64,000 nt of DNA, taken from the NCBI GenBank assembly GCA_910591455.2, contig OU342804.1:22904484-22968483 (forward strand). Direction: 5' to 3'. How positions within the stretch are numbered: the first letter of the stretch is position 1; every line of letters begins with the position of its first letter. Below the pieces are notes generated by a model. It worked only from the letters and a program-made list of their open reading frames with translations, made no database searches and had not been told where the DNA came from. Origin of the DNA: Pholis gunnellus. Taxonomy: Eukaryota > Chordata > Actinopteri > Perciformes > Pholidae. The translations under genes and the position numbers were made by a program. Positions 25,311 through 37,900 of the stretch are shown one piece after another.

Positions 25311-26286
25311 GAAATGTATTGAACACATCATTAAAACTGGGAATTTGGAATGCCTCCATCAATCTTAAAGTTAAAATCAAACATGTTTTACGTATTTATT
25401 ACATCCATGTGTTCCTCCATTTCCAGTGCGCATTGTGGGAACAATAATGTTCATCTATGATTCTCCATATTCTGCTTGTCTCATTGTCTCAGTCGTTACT
25501 GAGTCAGATTTTAGTCAAGACATGATGACACTTTGGCCCTCCACCAATATGTGATGTTACTATGTTACTGTACTTTGTGCAGATAATGATTTGGAACGCA
25601 GCTTGTGCTTTTGTTTTTATCACTGAAGTTGCATTTTTTTCCCCTTGTATTACACAAAAAGCCTGACCAATATTGAGGGTAAACAATGGAGCAATCAAAT
25701 ACTCCCTCCACAGTTTGGTTTCATGTTTTGCTCTTGTCAGCAAACAACCGAGTCGCATCCACAAAATACCTTTACATTGCTGAACCCAATAATGGATTCA
25801 TGCTCCCAGCACCACCCTGTAACTCCTAATCCCCTCCTTACTGACAGCCATCATCACCTCTAAACAAACAGAAAGCAAACATTCTTATTCAAAATCTAAT
25901 TTACACAAACAATGATCTGGATCTACATAGAGATGCATTTTTACATATAGAATCTTTAAAGAAGCATCAAACGATTTTCTTTTCAATGCAGATTTACTTA
26001 AGTGTGTTTTATCATACTGACCACGCCGCTGAATCCATTTTGACGTTACCCTTGGGGCTCGTGTTTGATATCAGTTAGTGTGCTACACTAAAGATAAGCA
26101 ATGGGCAGTCAACGGCAGTTTTTTTCATTTTTTTTTTTCATTACGAACAATAACACAGCTCACATCACTCGACTGGAAGAGGAATGCTGACAAGATGCTC
26201 TGGCCTGATGTTTGTGTGTGTTTTTTTTTCCTTTTGACGGATTTTTCCCATGATTCATCCGGAGTATGTGTGGAAAAGCATGTTCT

Positions 26287-26340
<54 letters not shown>
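26287..26340. repeat. (GT)n microsatellite
   Basis: A pure GT tract of about 50 bases in the presumed 3' region of tmem178b. Confidence 0.95.
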
Positions 26341-26343
<3 letters not shown>

Positions 26344-26760
26344 TGCGTGGGAGTGTGTGTGTGGCTTTATGCATTTAAGAGAGCACCATTTTAAGACAAA
26401 TTCTCTTCAGAGAAAACAGTCACCTTTAGATCGCTATAAAGTCAACATGTCAAACATCTGAACCAAAAAAATGTCTTATTTGTGCTAAGAGAGCGATGCC
26501 TCAGACATACGTTACTGTAGGTGTTAGTCTTGGTGTTCCTGGAGGTCCCTCTGGGATTTTTTCGAGATTAGGTGTGTGAAGTTTGTCATCACTTTGCTCC
26601 TTCTGTCACAACTCAGGCACACTGAACACTGTGGGGAGATGGCGATGTCGAGGGTGGTGTGAGATGGTGATCAGACAAAAAACTGTTTCAGAGTTAAACA
26701 TCAAGGTTGGAAGGGTGCGGTTTGTGCGTTCGGTGGGTCAGTCGCTTCACAACGCCTCTG

Positions 26761-29700
26761 TCACACGGTTCCATTCTCCTGCCTCGGCTTGTGGGTCGTT
26801 GTGCGAGTGGGCGTGCTCAGGGAGGGGGCCAAGGTGCAGAGGAAGCCAGCCAACAGCGTGAGGCCGAGGCCCCCCCAGGCACAGAACATGGACCAGCCAT
26901 AGCCATGGCTAATGTCCTCGGGGAGGCCGTACATGTAGCGGGGGTAGCGGGACAACTCAAAGTTGATTCCTGCCACACATGTGCACAAGGAGATGATGCA
27001 GCATGTTCCTGTGTGAGCAGAGGAGACAAGCAGTGATTTAAAATGGTTCCAGCTTGATGATTGAATTCCTACATGTACTGTGCATCTTACTGCAGGACAG
27101 GAATCACGTTACTGCCGGATATTGATCTACTCTATCATGATAACCCAAAGATGCTATCAGCTGTCACCAAATAAATACAGAAATTGAATGAAATTGGATT
27201 TTGGCTGCATGTTTGTGTGTGGACGTGGGCATATGTGCTCTCACAGTACCTCCCATGAGAAAGAGTAGCCCAGCTACATATTGCATGAGGTCATGCTGCT
27301 GGCAGCATCCCAGCACTCCAATGATCCAGCCAAAGAGAATGATGGACACGGCCATGCCCACAAAGCCAGCCGTCATTCTTCTTAGATCTGCAGGAAGAGG
27401 TGAAAACGTCACCACTAAAACTCAACAGTGAAACTAAAAGCTGTTATTGTGTGAACTGGTAATTACTAATGTTGCGTTGTGGTGAATCTGTTGCTCTCCA
27501 ACTACAGAGCGGATGGTGAAGTCTTTATCACTCTATCAATAAACCACATTGAAATGTGTTGTTAATAGGCACTAATATTTTATATAAGAAAGATATCTTA
27601 AATAATGCTTTGGTGTAGCATGTTTATAACATAACATATCAAAGCAGATTCACAACAATACTGAAAACAAAACTGACGAAAGGGTTTCAAAATTGAAAAT
27701 AATACTGATGCAATCCAAGGTCAAACAACTCCTTCACTCTCTCTCTCTCTTTGAACAAGGATTTAAAGTAAGACATAAAAGCCTATCCACACGTTTTAAG
27801 AGTAGATGTTCAAGAATATATTGATCTGTCCTGTCCAGACCTAATGTCCTCAGATAAGCCACTCGAAAGCTAATGGCTTCCTAATAGTGATGACCTGATA
27901 ACCTCTGGTCATGAGTCTAGACGTGGGAGAGAAGGGCTTATGAGGTCAGTGATGTATTAAGGAGCGAGGATGACAGCAATAGGAGAAAATTGCATTCATT
28001 CATTTTATTAGCTTGGCTGTTAAAAAAAAACATTAATTCATAAATGTGTTTGAAATGATAAAAACAAGACAAAATGTCCTTGAGGAACACCAAATTTCCT
28101 TAGAGAACTGAGTCAACCAAACCCCTGAAAATGAACCCTGTCTAGAGGATAACATTATTAAATTACCTATATCAAGAGGGTCAGTCGTGGATTTTCTCAA
28201 CCTTTACTGTTTTAGTTTGTTGTATTGTGTTACTAAATTAGTCTGTTAGTTGAATACAGTAGAACCATGAAGCAGAAACACACACACAAACACTGCAAAG
28301 AACAGGTACAAATGTATTATTATTATTATTCATCAGTGACTAAACTAACTCGTCCAACCAACTCCATAAAGACAGACTAACACGTTGATACTTACGGAGT
28401 GCATGCCACTCATCCTGTCGTATGGTCTTTGTGATGTTGATGGGTAAATTTCGCGGTAGGATGGAGGAAGAGTAGTGATACTTGACTGCGGTACATCTTT
28501 GAATTATTCCTGGCAGAAAAAGAAAACGATGGAGACAATAACAACTCGAGCACAAATATCTTACATACAAGTAGAGCGAAGTGACAAAAAGAAAATGAAG
28601 TAAAAATCTCATTCTGAACCTTTGCCCAACATGTGGGATTATGAAATATTATAAACACATGGTGGAAAAGCTTCATATTTATTTGACACCCTCACTGAGT
28701 TTTAATTTACTGAGCTGGCCTTATTAACCTCGTGTTCCCAACCACTCCTACATTGTTATTAAGGGAGGATTAGGAAACAATGTGCAATACGGATTATTCT
28801 ACCGAACGCCCCATAAAGAAGCTTAATTGTTCTCATTTAAAGTGAATCTCTTCATAATGACTTGATAGTCAGTGCAGTAAACCGCATTCAAAATAGGCAT
28901 TCAGAGTCCGGTACATTCAGAATTTAAAGACTTTTGTAGTCCAGCTCCTACTCCATATGTCAAGCGACACAACAGCTTTATATTTCAATTTCCCTGCAAA
29001 TCGTCACTTTAGTATCACATTTTAGAGAGGGACTGTGATATTTCTAAAGTACTTTGCATATCTCTCAAGTTAGAACCATGGCAGACATCTTTCTTTTTGT
29101 ATTGGGAGCTCAATAGACCCTTTTCACAGCAGACGTTTTGGCTTGTCGAAGCAGGAAACGCATGTGTGTAAATAATCATATTAACGATGGCTCCATTTCA
29201 TTAAGTGTCCTAGCAAGGCACATCTGTGACTGAGCATGCACAATACGAGAGCCCTGAAACCCACCTGAATGCAATGCAGCAGTCGTCAGTTTTACTAATT
29301 CCACCTGTGCTTTTCCTGCTTTGGTAAGTCAACATACCTGCTGTTAAAAGGGTCTATGGCTCGATAATACAATCTAAAATTCCCATAACTTTGATTTTTA
29401 GACTTTCCTTTTGATAGTTAGAGTAACGATCTTCCAGACTTTGATCTGAATGTTCTTTGTTCAGGAAACCCAAGGCTACTATTTCAGAAAGAAGTTTATA
29501 TTATCAGTGCAGCTTTTAGGCCAAATGTTTCATGTTTTTTAGACAAATTGATGTGCTACATATAGAAAAGTCCACATGTGATACCAACGTGCAGCCTGCT
29601 GCCTACTTAAGGCATTTCAGATACTTTCTTGTACGTCTATAGCTTGAGATGGGCGTTTTGAAATGGATAGTGTGGGAATCTACGGACTGCGCTTGATTGA

Positions 29701-32028
29701 CATCTCCGTGACTCTCCTGTTAGCTTTGTTGTTCCTCTTAGGGTGGTGGGACAAAATGCACCTTTTATCATTCTTATTGGTACATTGAGCTTGGTGACTT
29801 AATTCAATTCCCATCACATCACCTTTAATATGCGGTCTAATCTGCCAACATAAGTGAAAACACCTGTGGGGTGTGAAAGGCCTAATGAAATGTAGCACAA
29901 AGATCAACAATCACTGACACTTTACACTTAGGGAAAGTTTGCTGTATAGATCTGGACCATGTGGTGTTAATTTAACACGTTATCGGTGCATATACAGTAT
30001 TTTTGAGTCCATTTTATGTCATCACTGCTGTCATAACTGTGATCGTCAAGACTGTAATCATGATTAGACAAACATCAGAAACCTCCATACCTGAGAACAC
30101 AATTTCTGAACATAGTTTTGCAAATTGCATCACTTGAAGTTTGTGCATTCATTGTTCGCTCATAAGTGCACTGACAACATTTAAAGTATGATAGTCCCAC
30201 AAACATCGCTGCTGACATCGGATCATTTGTGTGTGTTAAAACGTGGGCGTGATGCTTTCTAATGGATGAGTGTGGTTCCGTTAGGGGCATTTATGTTTGT
30301 TTTAAATGTCATCGCTTTGACATATGGAGCGTCTCATACAATGTGTGAATGTATCATTTATTAGTCATTAGCCTTCATAAATAATCTGTGAAAGCAGTAT
30401 TAATATGACTTCAAATTGCTCAATATATCAACACCTATATTGGGCCTAAACATGATTATTGAAAAGGAACAAATATGGTCTTAAGAATCAGATAAGATGA
30501 AGTAAACGGATTAATATCATGTTTTCACTTACATTAGGTTACATGTAGTATTTCTGTCTAGGGCTACGAGCACTAATAGTAATTAAGACATTGTAGTCAT
30601 GTGACCACAGTCCTTTTTGAATAGTTTATCAACATATACAGTACAAGGTGTGGCCATAATTTCATGCACACATGTACAATTAATTTAAAACACAACTAAA
30701 TAAAGACCTTTCTGAGACAATGTCAATGAAAACATGAGAACAAAGGTATGTTCTACAGAGGTATTGGTTTAACATGTTCATACATGTCTACCCCAGGACT
30801 GATAGGTTCAGTCAATTAAACCAAAACATACCTGGGTTGTCATTATGTTTACTATATGTGTGGATGTAAATATATTGGATACACATTAACTGTATACTGT
30901 AGATTATTTGATTCCAAAGTGACCTTATTCAATAAGATAATGGTGCTGGCTCAGACATCTATGGAGTATGAAAAAACATGATGTAGTTGAAAATATCCAG
31001 AGACAATGCTTGAAAGAGAGAAAAAAATCCCTGGGCTGTTTTTACTGATGTCTACTTTGCAACAACTTCTGGTGGACACCCATGTTTTCTACACAGAGTG
31101 TGTCTTTGTGTATCTGCTCAGTTTTAAGATCTTGGTCTGGATCAGGAGTTGCATAAATGAGTGAGGCCTGAAATATGGCTTCTGATTGTTGCTCAATGAG
31201 GAAGACTGGGCATTATGTTTTCTCCGCTGTGATCTAAAATTCAAACCAAATTTAACAATGATTCAGCTTCCTTTTGCAGTAAGAAATCACATTTTTATGA
31301 CAGTAACCTTCATGGGATGCTGTGTAGTCTCTTATATGCAAAACGGGTTCAGAAAATAGAGGTGCAGCCATTATCTGGGAGAGAGAGACTCAGCTAAAGG
31401 GGGATCTCTCAGCACCATGGACAGCGAAATTCGCAAATAAAGAAGAGAGATAAGCTCCTAAAAAAAACATCCTAATCTAGTTTCATAACAAATTTAAAAC
31501 GCAGAGACCCGCTACTGTGTGAGGAGAGTGTGGGCCTCTGTGCCATCCTGTTTGTGTCAGGCTAGATGTGAGCTCATCGCTCAGCATCACGGCCTGGTGC
31601 ACACAAGAAAAGCCAGACTGCTCGTGTTTACCTTTGTAAATAAGGTCTTCGGTCTCCATGTCGAATCCCTCCCGGTGACACTTCCTCCAAAGCCCGGAGA
31701 TGGTGGAGTTAAACTGCCGGCTGCAATGAGACTCCATGGGAGACGCAGCGGCCATGAAGTGCCGCTTCCCCCGGATGAGAGCTCCAGCATCTGGGCCGTT
31801 ACCTTTCCTCTCCAGGCTCTTTGGAGGCATCTGGAGGGGGAGGTTGTGGTTTGAAATGTAGATGTAGCCGGGGTCGTTTCGCTTGTTGGCATAGTTTTTA
31901 CACCTCTCCCGATGTCTCCTCGCGTCGGTCTCGTACCAATAATCGGTGCAGATCGCCATGGCGAGCAGCCCGAGCGCACAGAAAGCCAAGAAGAGCCCTG
32001 TGCCTGTTAATATTTTCATAGCGGCCAT
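26761..32028 (-). CDS. tmem178b: Transmembrane protein 178B
   Basis: A four-pass membrane protein of the TMEM178 family (claudin-like topology); the human protein has about 294 residues from memory. Four exons join in phase on the - strand: 32028-31632, 28509-28396, 27387-27250 and 27008-26761, giving 298 residues. Membrane segments lie near residues 4-26 (GLFLAFCALGLLAMAICTDY), 179-199 (GMAVSIILFGWIIGVLGCC), 207-232 and 255-278. The large loop after segment 1 carries WYETDARRHRERC, FNSTISGLWRKCHREGF and, from exon 2, [24 protein letters not shown] and GYGWSMFCAWGGLGLTL are family hallmarks. The B rather than A paralogue is chosen from [20 protein letters not shown] and FELSRYPRYMYGLPEDISHG. 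A second Met at residue 4 could also start translation. The gene is convergent with gas2. Confidence 0.95.
29112..29358. mobile_element. Small terminal-inverted-repeat element (MITE) in tmem178b intron 1
   Basis: The left end AATAGACCCTTTTCACAGCA pairs with the right end, whose reverse complement begins CATAGACCCTTTTAACAGCA. The similarity continues inward through GAAGCAGGAAACGCA / CAAAGCAGGAAAAGCA, so each arm is about 50 bases. The 4-base sequence GCTC flanks both ends and may be the remains of a target-site duplication. There is no coding capacity. Family not assigned. Confidence 0.75.
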
Positions 32029-32360
32029 CTTCCCCGCTCGATGGAGAGCCCAAACAGTCGCAGGAAGGTTCCTCCGTGGCCGTGGTGGTGGTGGTGGTAC
32101 CGCGTGAAATGAATCACGACGGCACTCACAGCCTCACGCAGTCCTGCACTAGAAGCATAATGGTGCAAGGCCAGCGTTGTCTGGACTGGATGCTGCGGTC
32201 TATTGTTGTGGTACCCGGTGGATGCAATGTTGTTCCCACCATCTGTTATGGTACAGGAGGAGAGGAGAGGGGATGGATGGCGACCAACGCTGTGAGGAGG
32301 AGGCAGGGGCAGTGATGTAGTTGCGCGCTCTCTCCTCCAGGATGTCGCGGGATGGGGTGG
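32029..32360 (-). promoter_or_regulatory. Probable 5' untranslated and promoter region of tmem178b
   Basis: GC-rich sequence with CpG dinucleotides (for example CGCGTGAAATG, GTTGCGCGCTC, GATGTCGCGGG) lies directly upstream of the start codon and gives way to AT-rich DNA by about 32.4 kb. No TATA box stands out. A CpG-type promoter is inferred. Confidence 0.4.
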
Positions 32361-32399
32361 AAAGTGCTGCTCTGCTACGGGGGAGTGGTCATTTGTGAT

Positions 32400-34260
32400 G
32401 CTTGAATGGTTGGATTTATTTATTTTTTGGGGTAAACATGTAAAACACAGGTGCTGTGGAATCCTTTATTTTCCTGCCTAGAAATGAGAGCAGCAGTGGT
32501 TACTTTAAATCATTAGTTGCAATAGAATTGGTGACTCAACCATGTTTACTTTATTGTGGATGTATGACTCAGCCAATTAACCTAATGGATATGTGATTAG
32601 TGCCAGTTCAGATGAACTGGCTTAGATATGTTGCATATGTTTAAAAATAAAATATAATTTTCGAAAATGAATACATTATCATGTACTTTGCCCTTCTAAG
32701 AGACAGGGTAGCACATAAGCAGAGTAACCTCTGTGGTTCTCACCGCTACGAATTGGTAATTCAAGCTACCTTTATTAATACATGTTGGTCCAATGAGATG
32801 CACTCATTGAGACAAACAAACAAGACTATCACTAAAAGAGGAGGATGGCAAACATAAAAGACAGACATCAAACCAGCAATAAATACAACAGTGTACAGGA
32901 GTAAAGGCCTCGATAACTTTAAGGAGCTGCGTTGCTCAGGTCTGTTGCAGGTCTAGTCAGTATTGGAGGCAATGAAATCGTTAAAGTTGGCTGGAGATAT
33001 TTAGTGATCCAGTTTGAGATCCTGTTGCAGTTCATTACAGTGTGGAGCCAAGCATTCAAAGGCCTATAATCAACCAAAACAAGCTATAGTAAGGCGGTCT
33101 GAGATAAGTTACTGGATGTAGATCGTTTTCCTAGAAAGGGTCACTAAATACATAAATGTTAAACAGTAATTATTTTCTTCTTTTATTGCCTATAATACTG
33201 TACTTGATTATAATCATGTAAATTAAACAAGTTTGAATTTAATTAAATGTCTACACTGAGCGTAACTCTTACACATACTCAAACCTTTAATTCCTTATTT
33301 CTGATCTTGCACTTAGATGAGACTCAGCCACTGTAAATGATAGACCATTTGATAGCATAGGACCAAATCACACTGATATAATTGTTTTCACGTGTGTATA
33401 GCTCATAAATTCTGGGTTGTGTTGGAGAGAGTTTTGGTTTATGACATGTTGATGTCAGCACAGGCATTAAATCAAAAGGCGGACGGAAATGGAATTTGTG
33501 AGCAGAACCTCAAAACAACTGAGCAGATGGTTATATTTGTCATCAACAAGCTCAGATCGTCTAATTCAGACCTCAATAATGAAGTTAATGGAACACAGCT
33601 GAGAATCAATGAAATATTTGTCACTCATGTGTTTGCACTACAGTGTACATAGTGGTTGTTTGTTGTCCTTCTGTGCTGTGACTGAGGAAGGCTCCCACAG
33701 ACAATAGGCCGCTCACAGGCTGATGACTAAGGAAGGCGACCCGCGGCGGAGTCGTTATGGCAACAGAAGCTTGCCAAACAGACTGTGTTGAAATTGGACA
33801 AGTGTGAACACACAATCAATACCCCCGCCCCCCCCCGACTCCCATATGACATTTTAGGCATAGGATCTCTGCAGTAAAAATATGCTCATGGTGGACAGGT
33901 TTTTGTGCAGTGAGGTCACAACGCACTGGGCTGCCTCAGCACCTTGACACAGCGCCACCAATCAATATCAGGATATCCTAATCCCACTGAGATCATTATC
34001 ACACCCGTGTTACAGTTCTTCATACTAATTGTCTATTGTCTGTGTGGTCTTTTCGTTGTAAATTTGATAAACAGCAGGTTTTTTTTATATGAATGTATGA
34101 AATTTACAGTTTTTTTCCCCGGGGTTGACACTTTCATTTAATCCTGCATGGTGATGTTTCTAATAGTTATCTGTCCCTAGTCTCACTGAATTATTGGCAA
34201 CCATATAAATTAAAGCTGATTATTAACAAACAGTACCAATCTTTTTCATCAATAAATTTC
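32400..34260. other. Intergenic spacer between tmem178b and slc39a13
   Basis: No supported exon was seen. Mostly AT-rich sequence; a C-rich run (33823-33838) and an X-box-like motif are the only notable points. Confidence 0.5.
33751..33764 (+). promoter_or_regulatory. X-box-like motif (RFX consensus)
   Basis: GTCGTTATGGCAAC fits the RFX X-box consensus GTHNYYATRRNAAC at all 14 positions. It lies about 1.7 kb upstream of the tmem178b start codon. The site alone does not show function. Confidence 0.35.
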
Positions 34261-34263
34261 AAC

Positions 34264-34269
34264 TTTATT
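34264..34269 (-). terminator. Candidate polyadenylation signal of slc39a13
   Basis: TTTATT on the + strand gives AATAAA on the - strand, about 670 bases past the slc39a13 stop codon. Another candidate lies nearer, in the AT-rich stretch around 34.48 kb. Confidence 0.35.
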
Positions 34270-34934
34270 ACAATTATTTTTTCAAGCAGAGATCAAAAAG
34301 GTGCAGACTGGACTGTGTGAAGAAGATACAAAAGAGAAAGAAACTGTAATTTGGTGTAGAGCCGACACTGGTGTAACAGACCATCCCGACTTCTTGTGAC
34401 TCATATCTTAACAAGACAAAAAGATTGCGTGGCGGTGGTACACGTCTAATAAAACTATAGGTTGCTTGTCTAATTTTTAATAAATATACAGCAGCTACAT
34501 CAGAAAAATATCAATATATACAATGCTTAAACAATTTAGTGTTGAATACATTTTAAAGAAGGACGTCCTTGTAGAGTCCAATAATACCTGCTCTGTTGAG
34601 CTGGTACATCAGGTGTACCTGTGTAAATGTATGTGCAAAACAACATGATTGTCTGATCAACGATATAAGACAATTTGGTAACAGAGATCCATACAAACCC
34701 TCTTAATTCCAGTGATGTTTTAGTTTGGCACATTTTTTAAGTGTCTGCACAAATGTCTTGTCTGCAGATCAAGAAGGTCTTCCATCCATAAAGTGACGTT
34801 CTTCTGTCAGACATTTGTTTTAGTGTAACATGATGAAAAGTTTCTCAAAGGAATGAGAGGTACCGGATTAAAAAGGGGTTGGTGGAGAATGTAGCGTTTT
34901 AGTGTTTAAGGCGAGAGAAGGGTTTCCTCCATGT

Positions 34935-37900
34935 TCAATTAACAATGGCAGAGAGCACAGCCATGACAGCCACGCCACAGAAAATGAGCAGGATCTGCAG
35001 TAGAGACTGCCTGGTAAAAAACAAAAAAACAAAGGGCACAGATTCAGACAGAATCAAGGACATATAGTTCAAAAGTTCAGTTTGTAGACATTGTTCTTAC
35101 ATCCACTGTCTCAACTCCAACAATACAGAACAGGTTAAAAGGTACCCTGTGGAGTTTTTGGCCACTAGCAGCACTACGGAGCCATGTTTTGATAAGTGGC
35201 TCCCCATTGTGTTTGTAATGAATGTGCATACCTTAAACTGGACTCCTCCAGCAGGTCAGGCACCACATTCACCAAGGCTATGTAGAGGAAGCCTCCGGAG
35301 GTGAAAGGCAATATCCAGGCAGTGGCATTTTCTAGAATCAGTAGGAAAGACTTATGTATCATTCTGGCAACTGTAAAATGGTTTGATCGTGTGTATCCTG
35401 AGAATCTTACCTGTGCCTTTTGGTGACTGAGCGCACAGAGCAAAGCAAGCTCCCAAGACACCGACCAGCGCCGTGGACAGCTGCATGCGGGCGGCACTCC
35501 ACCGGTCAAACCCGGCCCTCAGAAGAATGGCAAAGTCTCCCACCTGCAGGGGAATGGCTAAACATTTAGCGTGTTTACAAGCACTCTAGCAGTCTGATTC
35601 TTCCTATGTACTCTCTGCTATGTAAACATAAAACTGTCAAGTGAACCTCACATCTTTATATTTAGAAATAATATATACAATTTAACCCAGGACTCTGTAT
35701 CTCACCTCGTGGGGGATTTCATGGAGCAGGATAGCAAAGGTGGTGAGGAACCCAACCTGCAAGAGAAGTTTCATTTACACTGCTTTGTCTTACGTGGTAA
35801 AGAAATGGGCTCCGTAGTAACAGAGGGGAAATGCATGACAAATTCATCCTTGACAGCACCTGAGTGAAGTGATAAGCTCTATATGTTAAGCTTATAGTGC
35901 AAAGAGGGAACATGTAAGAGACAAAGTACAAACTCTGAGCAGCCCTAAAGAGCTGTGAAGCTGTGACAGCTTAAAGTCTGTAAAAGTGTTTATAATCCTT
36001 CATGAAGAGCATGATGAGACCTATCAAGTGTCTACAGAGCATACTTACACACGCATGACATGTAGATGAGACCCTATTGGATATCTACATGTCAGAGAAC
36101 TCAAAGCTCAAACCAGTTACAGTTAGAAGAGTAGAAAAAATAGCCGAAAATATCCATTTGGTATTATAATATAGCTTATTGACTTTTTTTCTGTGTCATC
36201 CTTTGCTTGAAAATTGAATTTTGAAAAAGGTTAAAAATGTTTAGGAGATAATAGTCAAATACTTAATTATAGTAAGTAAGAAATGTACAAGTATTAGTAT
36301 TTTACAATGAATCTTCATGTTTAACTAACGCTGCATTGATACAGATCATTTTCAGACAGTATTTCATCATGGCAAATACTGTGATAAATGTGCAAGGGAG
36401 TAAACAGAAAACACCGGTGAGATGTCTTGTATGTGCATGTTTGAGAACTTCCTCTCTGGCACACTGATCCACAGTTCATGCTGCTAGCCTTATGTCTCTC
36501 CAGCTGGACTCAGCTACAAATATACACTAACCTACTGAAGCAACACAAATACATGTTGGTGCACTTTAAAGTGCATCTTTTCGAACAAGCCCATCAGATG
36601 ATGCAGCAAGAATAAGTAGCAAACTGAAAAGGTTTGTTTTAATCAAGGTTGTAATGAATGTCCACTGAGCGGTCCACTTTTAAGACAGTGGGGCTGCTGA
36701 TACGACAGGTCATGCTGCCAAACACTGTACTCACAAGGAAGGTGTTATATTGTGTGTCCTCATTCCCAAGAGTTATTACAAGCCTCCAAAACTCAATTTC
36801 AAGACTGTATCTTTACTCAAGACAAAGCATATGAGCAACATAAAGCACAGCAATGTGGGTGCTCTCATTCACTGATGATTTTTTTTTCGTGTGAATCACA
36901 TTTGAATGAGAAATACAAGCATCCTAAGATGACTGATTTTTAGGTTGGGGAGTTCTTACTTTTTTGCTAACCAGGAAACTTCCTGCTACAGCCAGTCCAT
37001 GGGTGAAGTTGTCGATGCAGTTGGCCAGTAGATTTAGGTACCCACTTGTCTGCGACACACAAACACAATGCCACTGTTACTCATGTTACCCTTGATTAGT
37101 CGAAACAACAACAAGTATGGTCAAGAATCTGATCATATATCAGTCACAACATTCTCTTTCGTAACAGAATCCTGGTTGTTTTCGGTGTCAGCTAAAATTA
37201 CTCCCTGCTTTGTAGTCTGACCCCTTTAAAGTGCGGCAGTAAATTATCCGTTCCTCTCAGGAAACAAAGAGCAGCTGCTGGTGATGTGCCTTTTCTGGGG
37301 CCATTTTATTGTTGTAATAAACTGTTGAATTGTGCAGGATGTATGCTGCCACTCCTTATCCTGACGAGGATAAGTAAAGGAAATGGATGGGTGAAAGGAT
37401 TTTTCAGGACATTTCTTTATAATACGTTTCTTTTTTGGAAGTCTCACTCAAAATAATACGTTTAAAAAGGTTGTTTTTGTTAACTTTTTACTGCTTATTT
37501 CACACTTTAGAAAAGTTTTATTTGAAATAAATAAAACATTTTGGTGATCCTGAAGTGGTAATAAATCAGTCCCACTTTCCTGATTGGCTATTGAGGTGAT
37601 CTATTATGTATTGGTAAAAAGAAACTTCACCGAGATGTGCTACTTGAGTGGAAGTTTGCCGTTTATTTTCGTATTATCTAAAACTCTCTCGGATCTTTCC
37701 GATTGGAGATAAACACCGCCAAAGTCATGGAAGGTGTAAAGTCATGTTTATTTTAAATAAAGTGGTGCGAATGTCAAAATACCAAGTCAAATTCAGTGTA
37801 AAGGTTTCAAAGGTTTATTTGCACATACATGAATGAGTTTGGAGGCTTGAAGAAGCAAAAAAATAGCACTCTTGCATAACCAACCAATGTCAAGCTTTTA

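Larger units (their letters stand above)
22750..26760 (-). other. Non-coding stretch, probably the tmem178b 3' untranslated region and spacer
   Basis: There is no supported exon. The stretch runs from the gas2 3' end to the tmem178b stop codon. A - strand AATAAA at 23260-23265 would give tmem178b a 3' untranslated region of about 3.5 kb; nearer signals also exist. It contains a 28-base poly-G run and a (GT)n tract. Confidence 0.45.

Noticed and set aside
31519..31854. + strand open frame over tmem178b exon 1
   Set aside because: A shadow of the - strand coding exon, which matches the TMEM178B family along its length.
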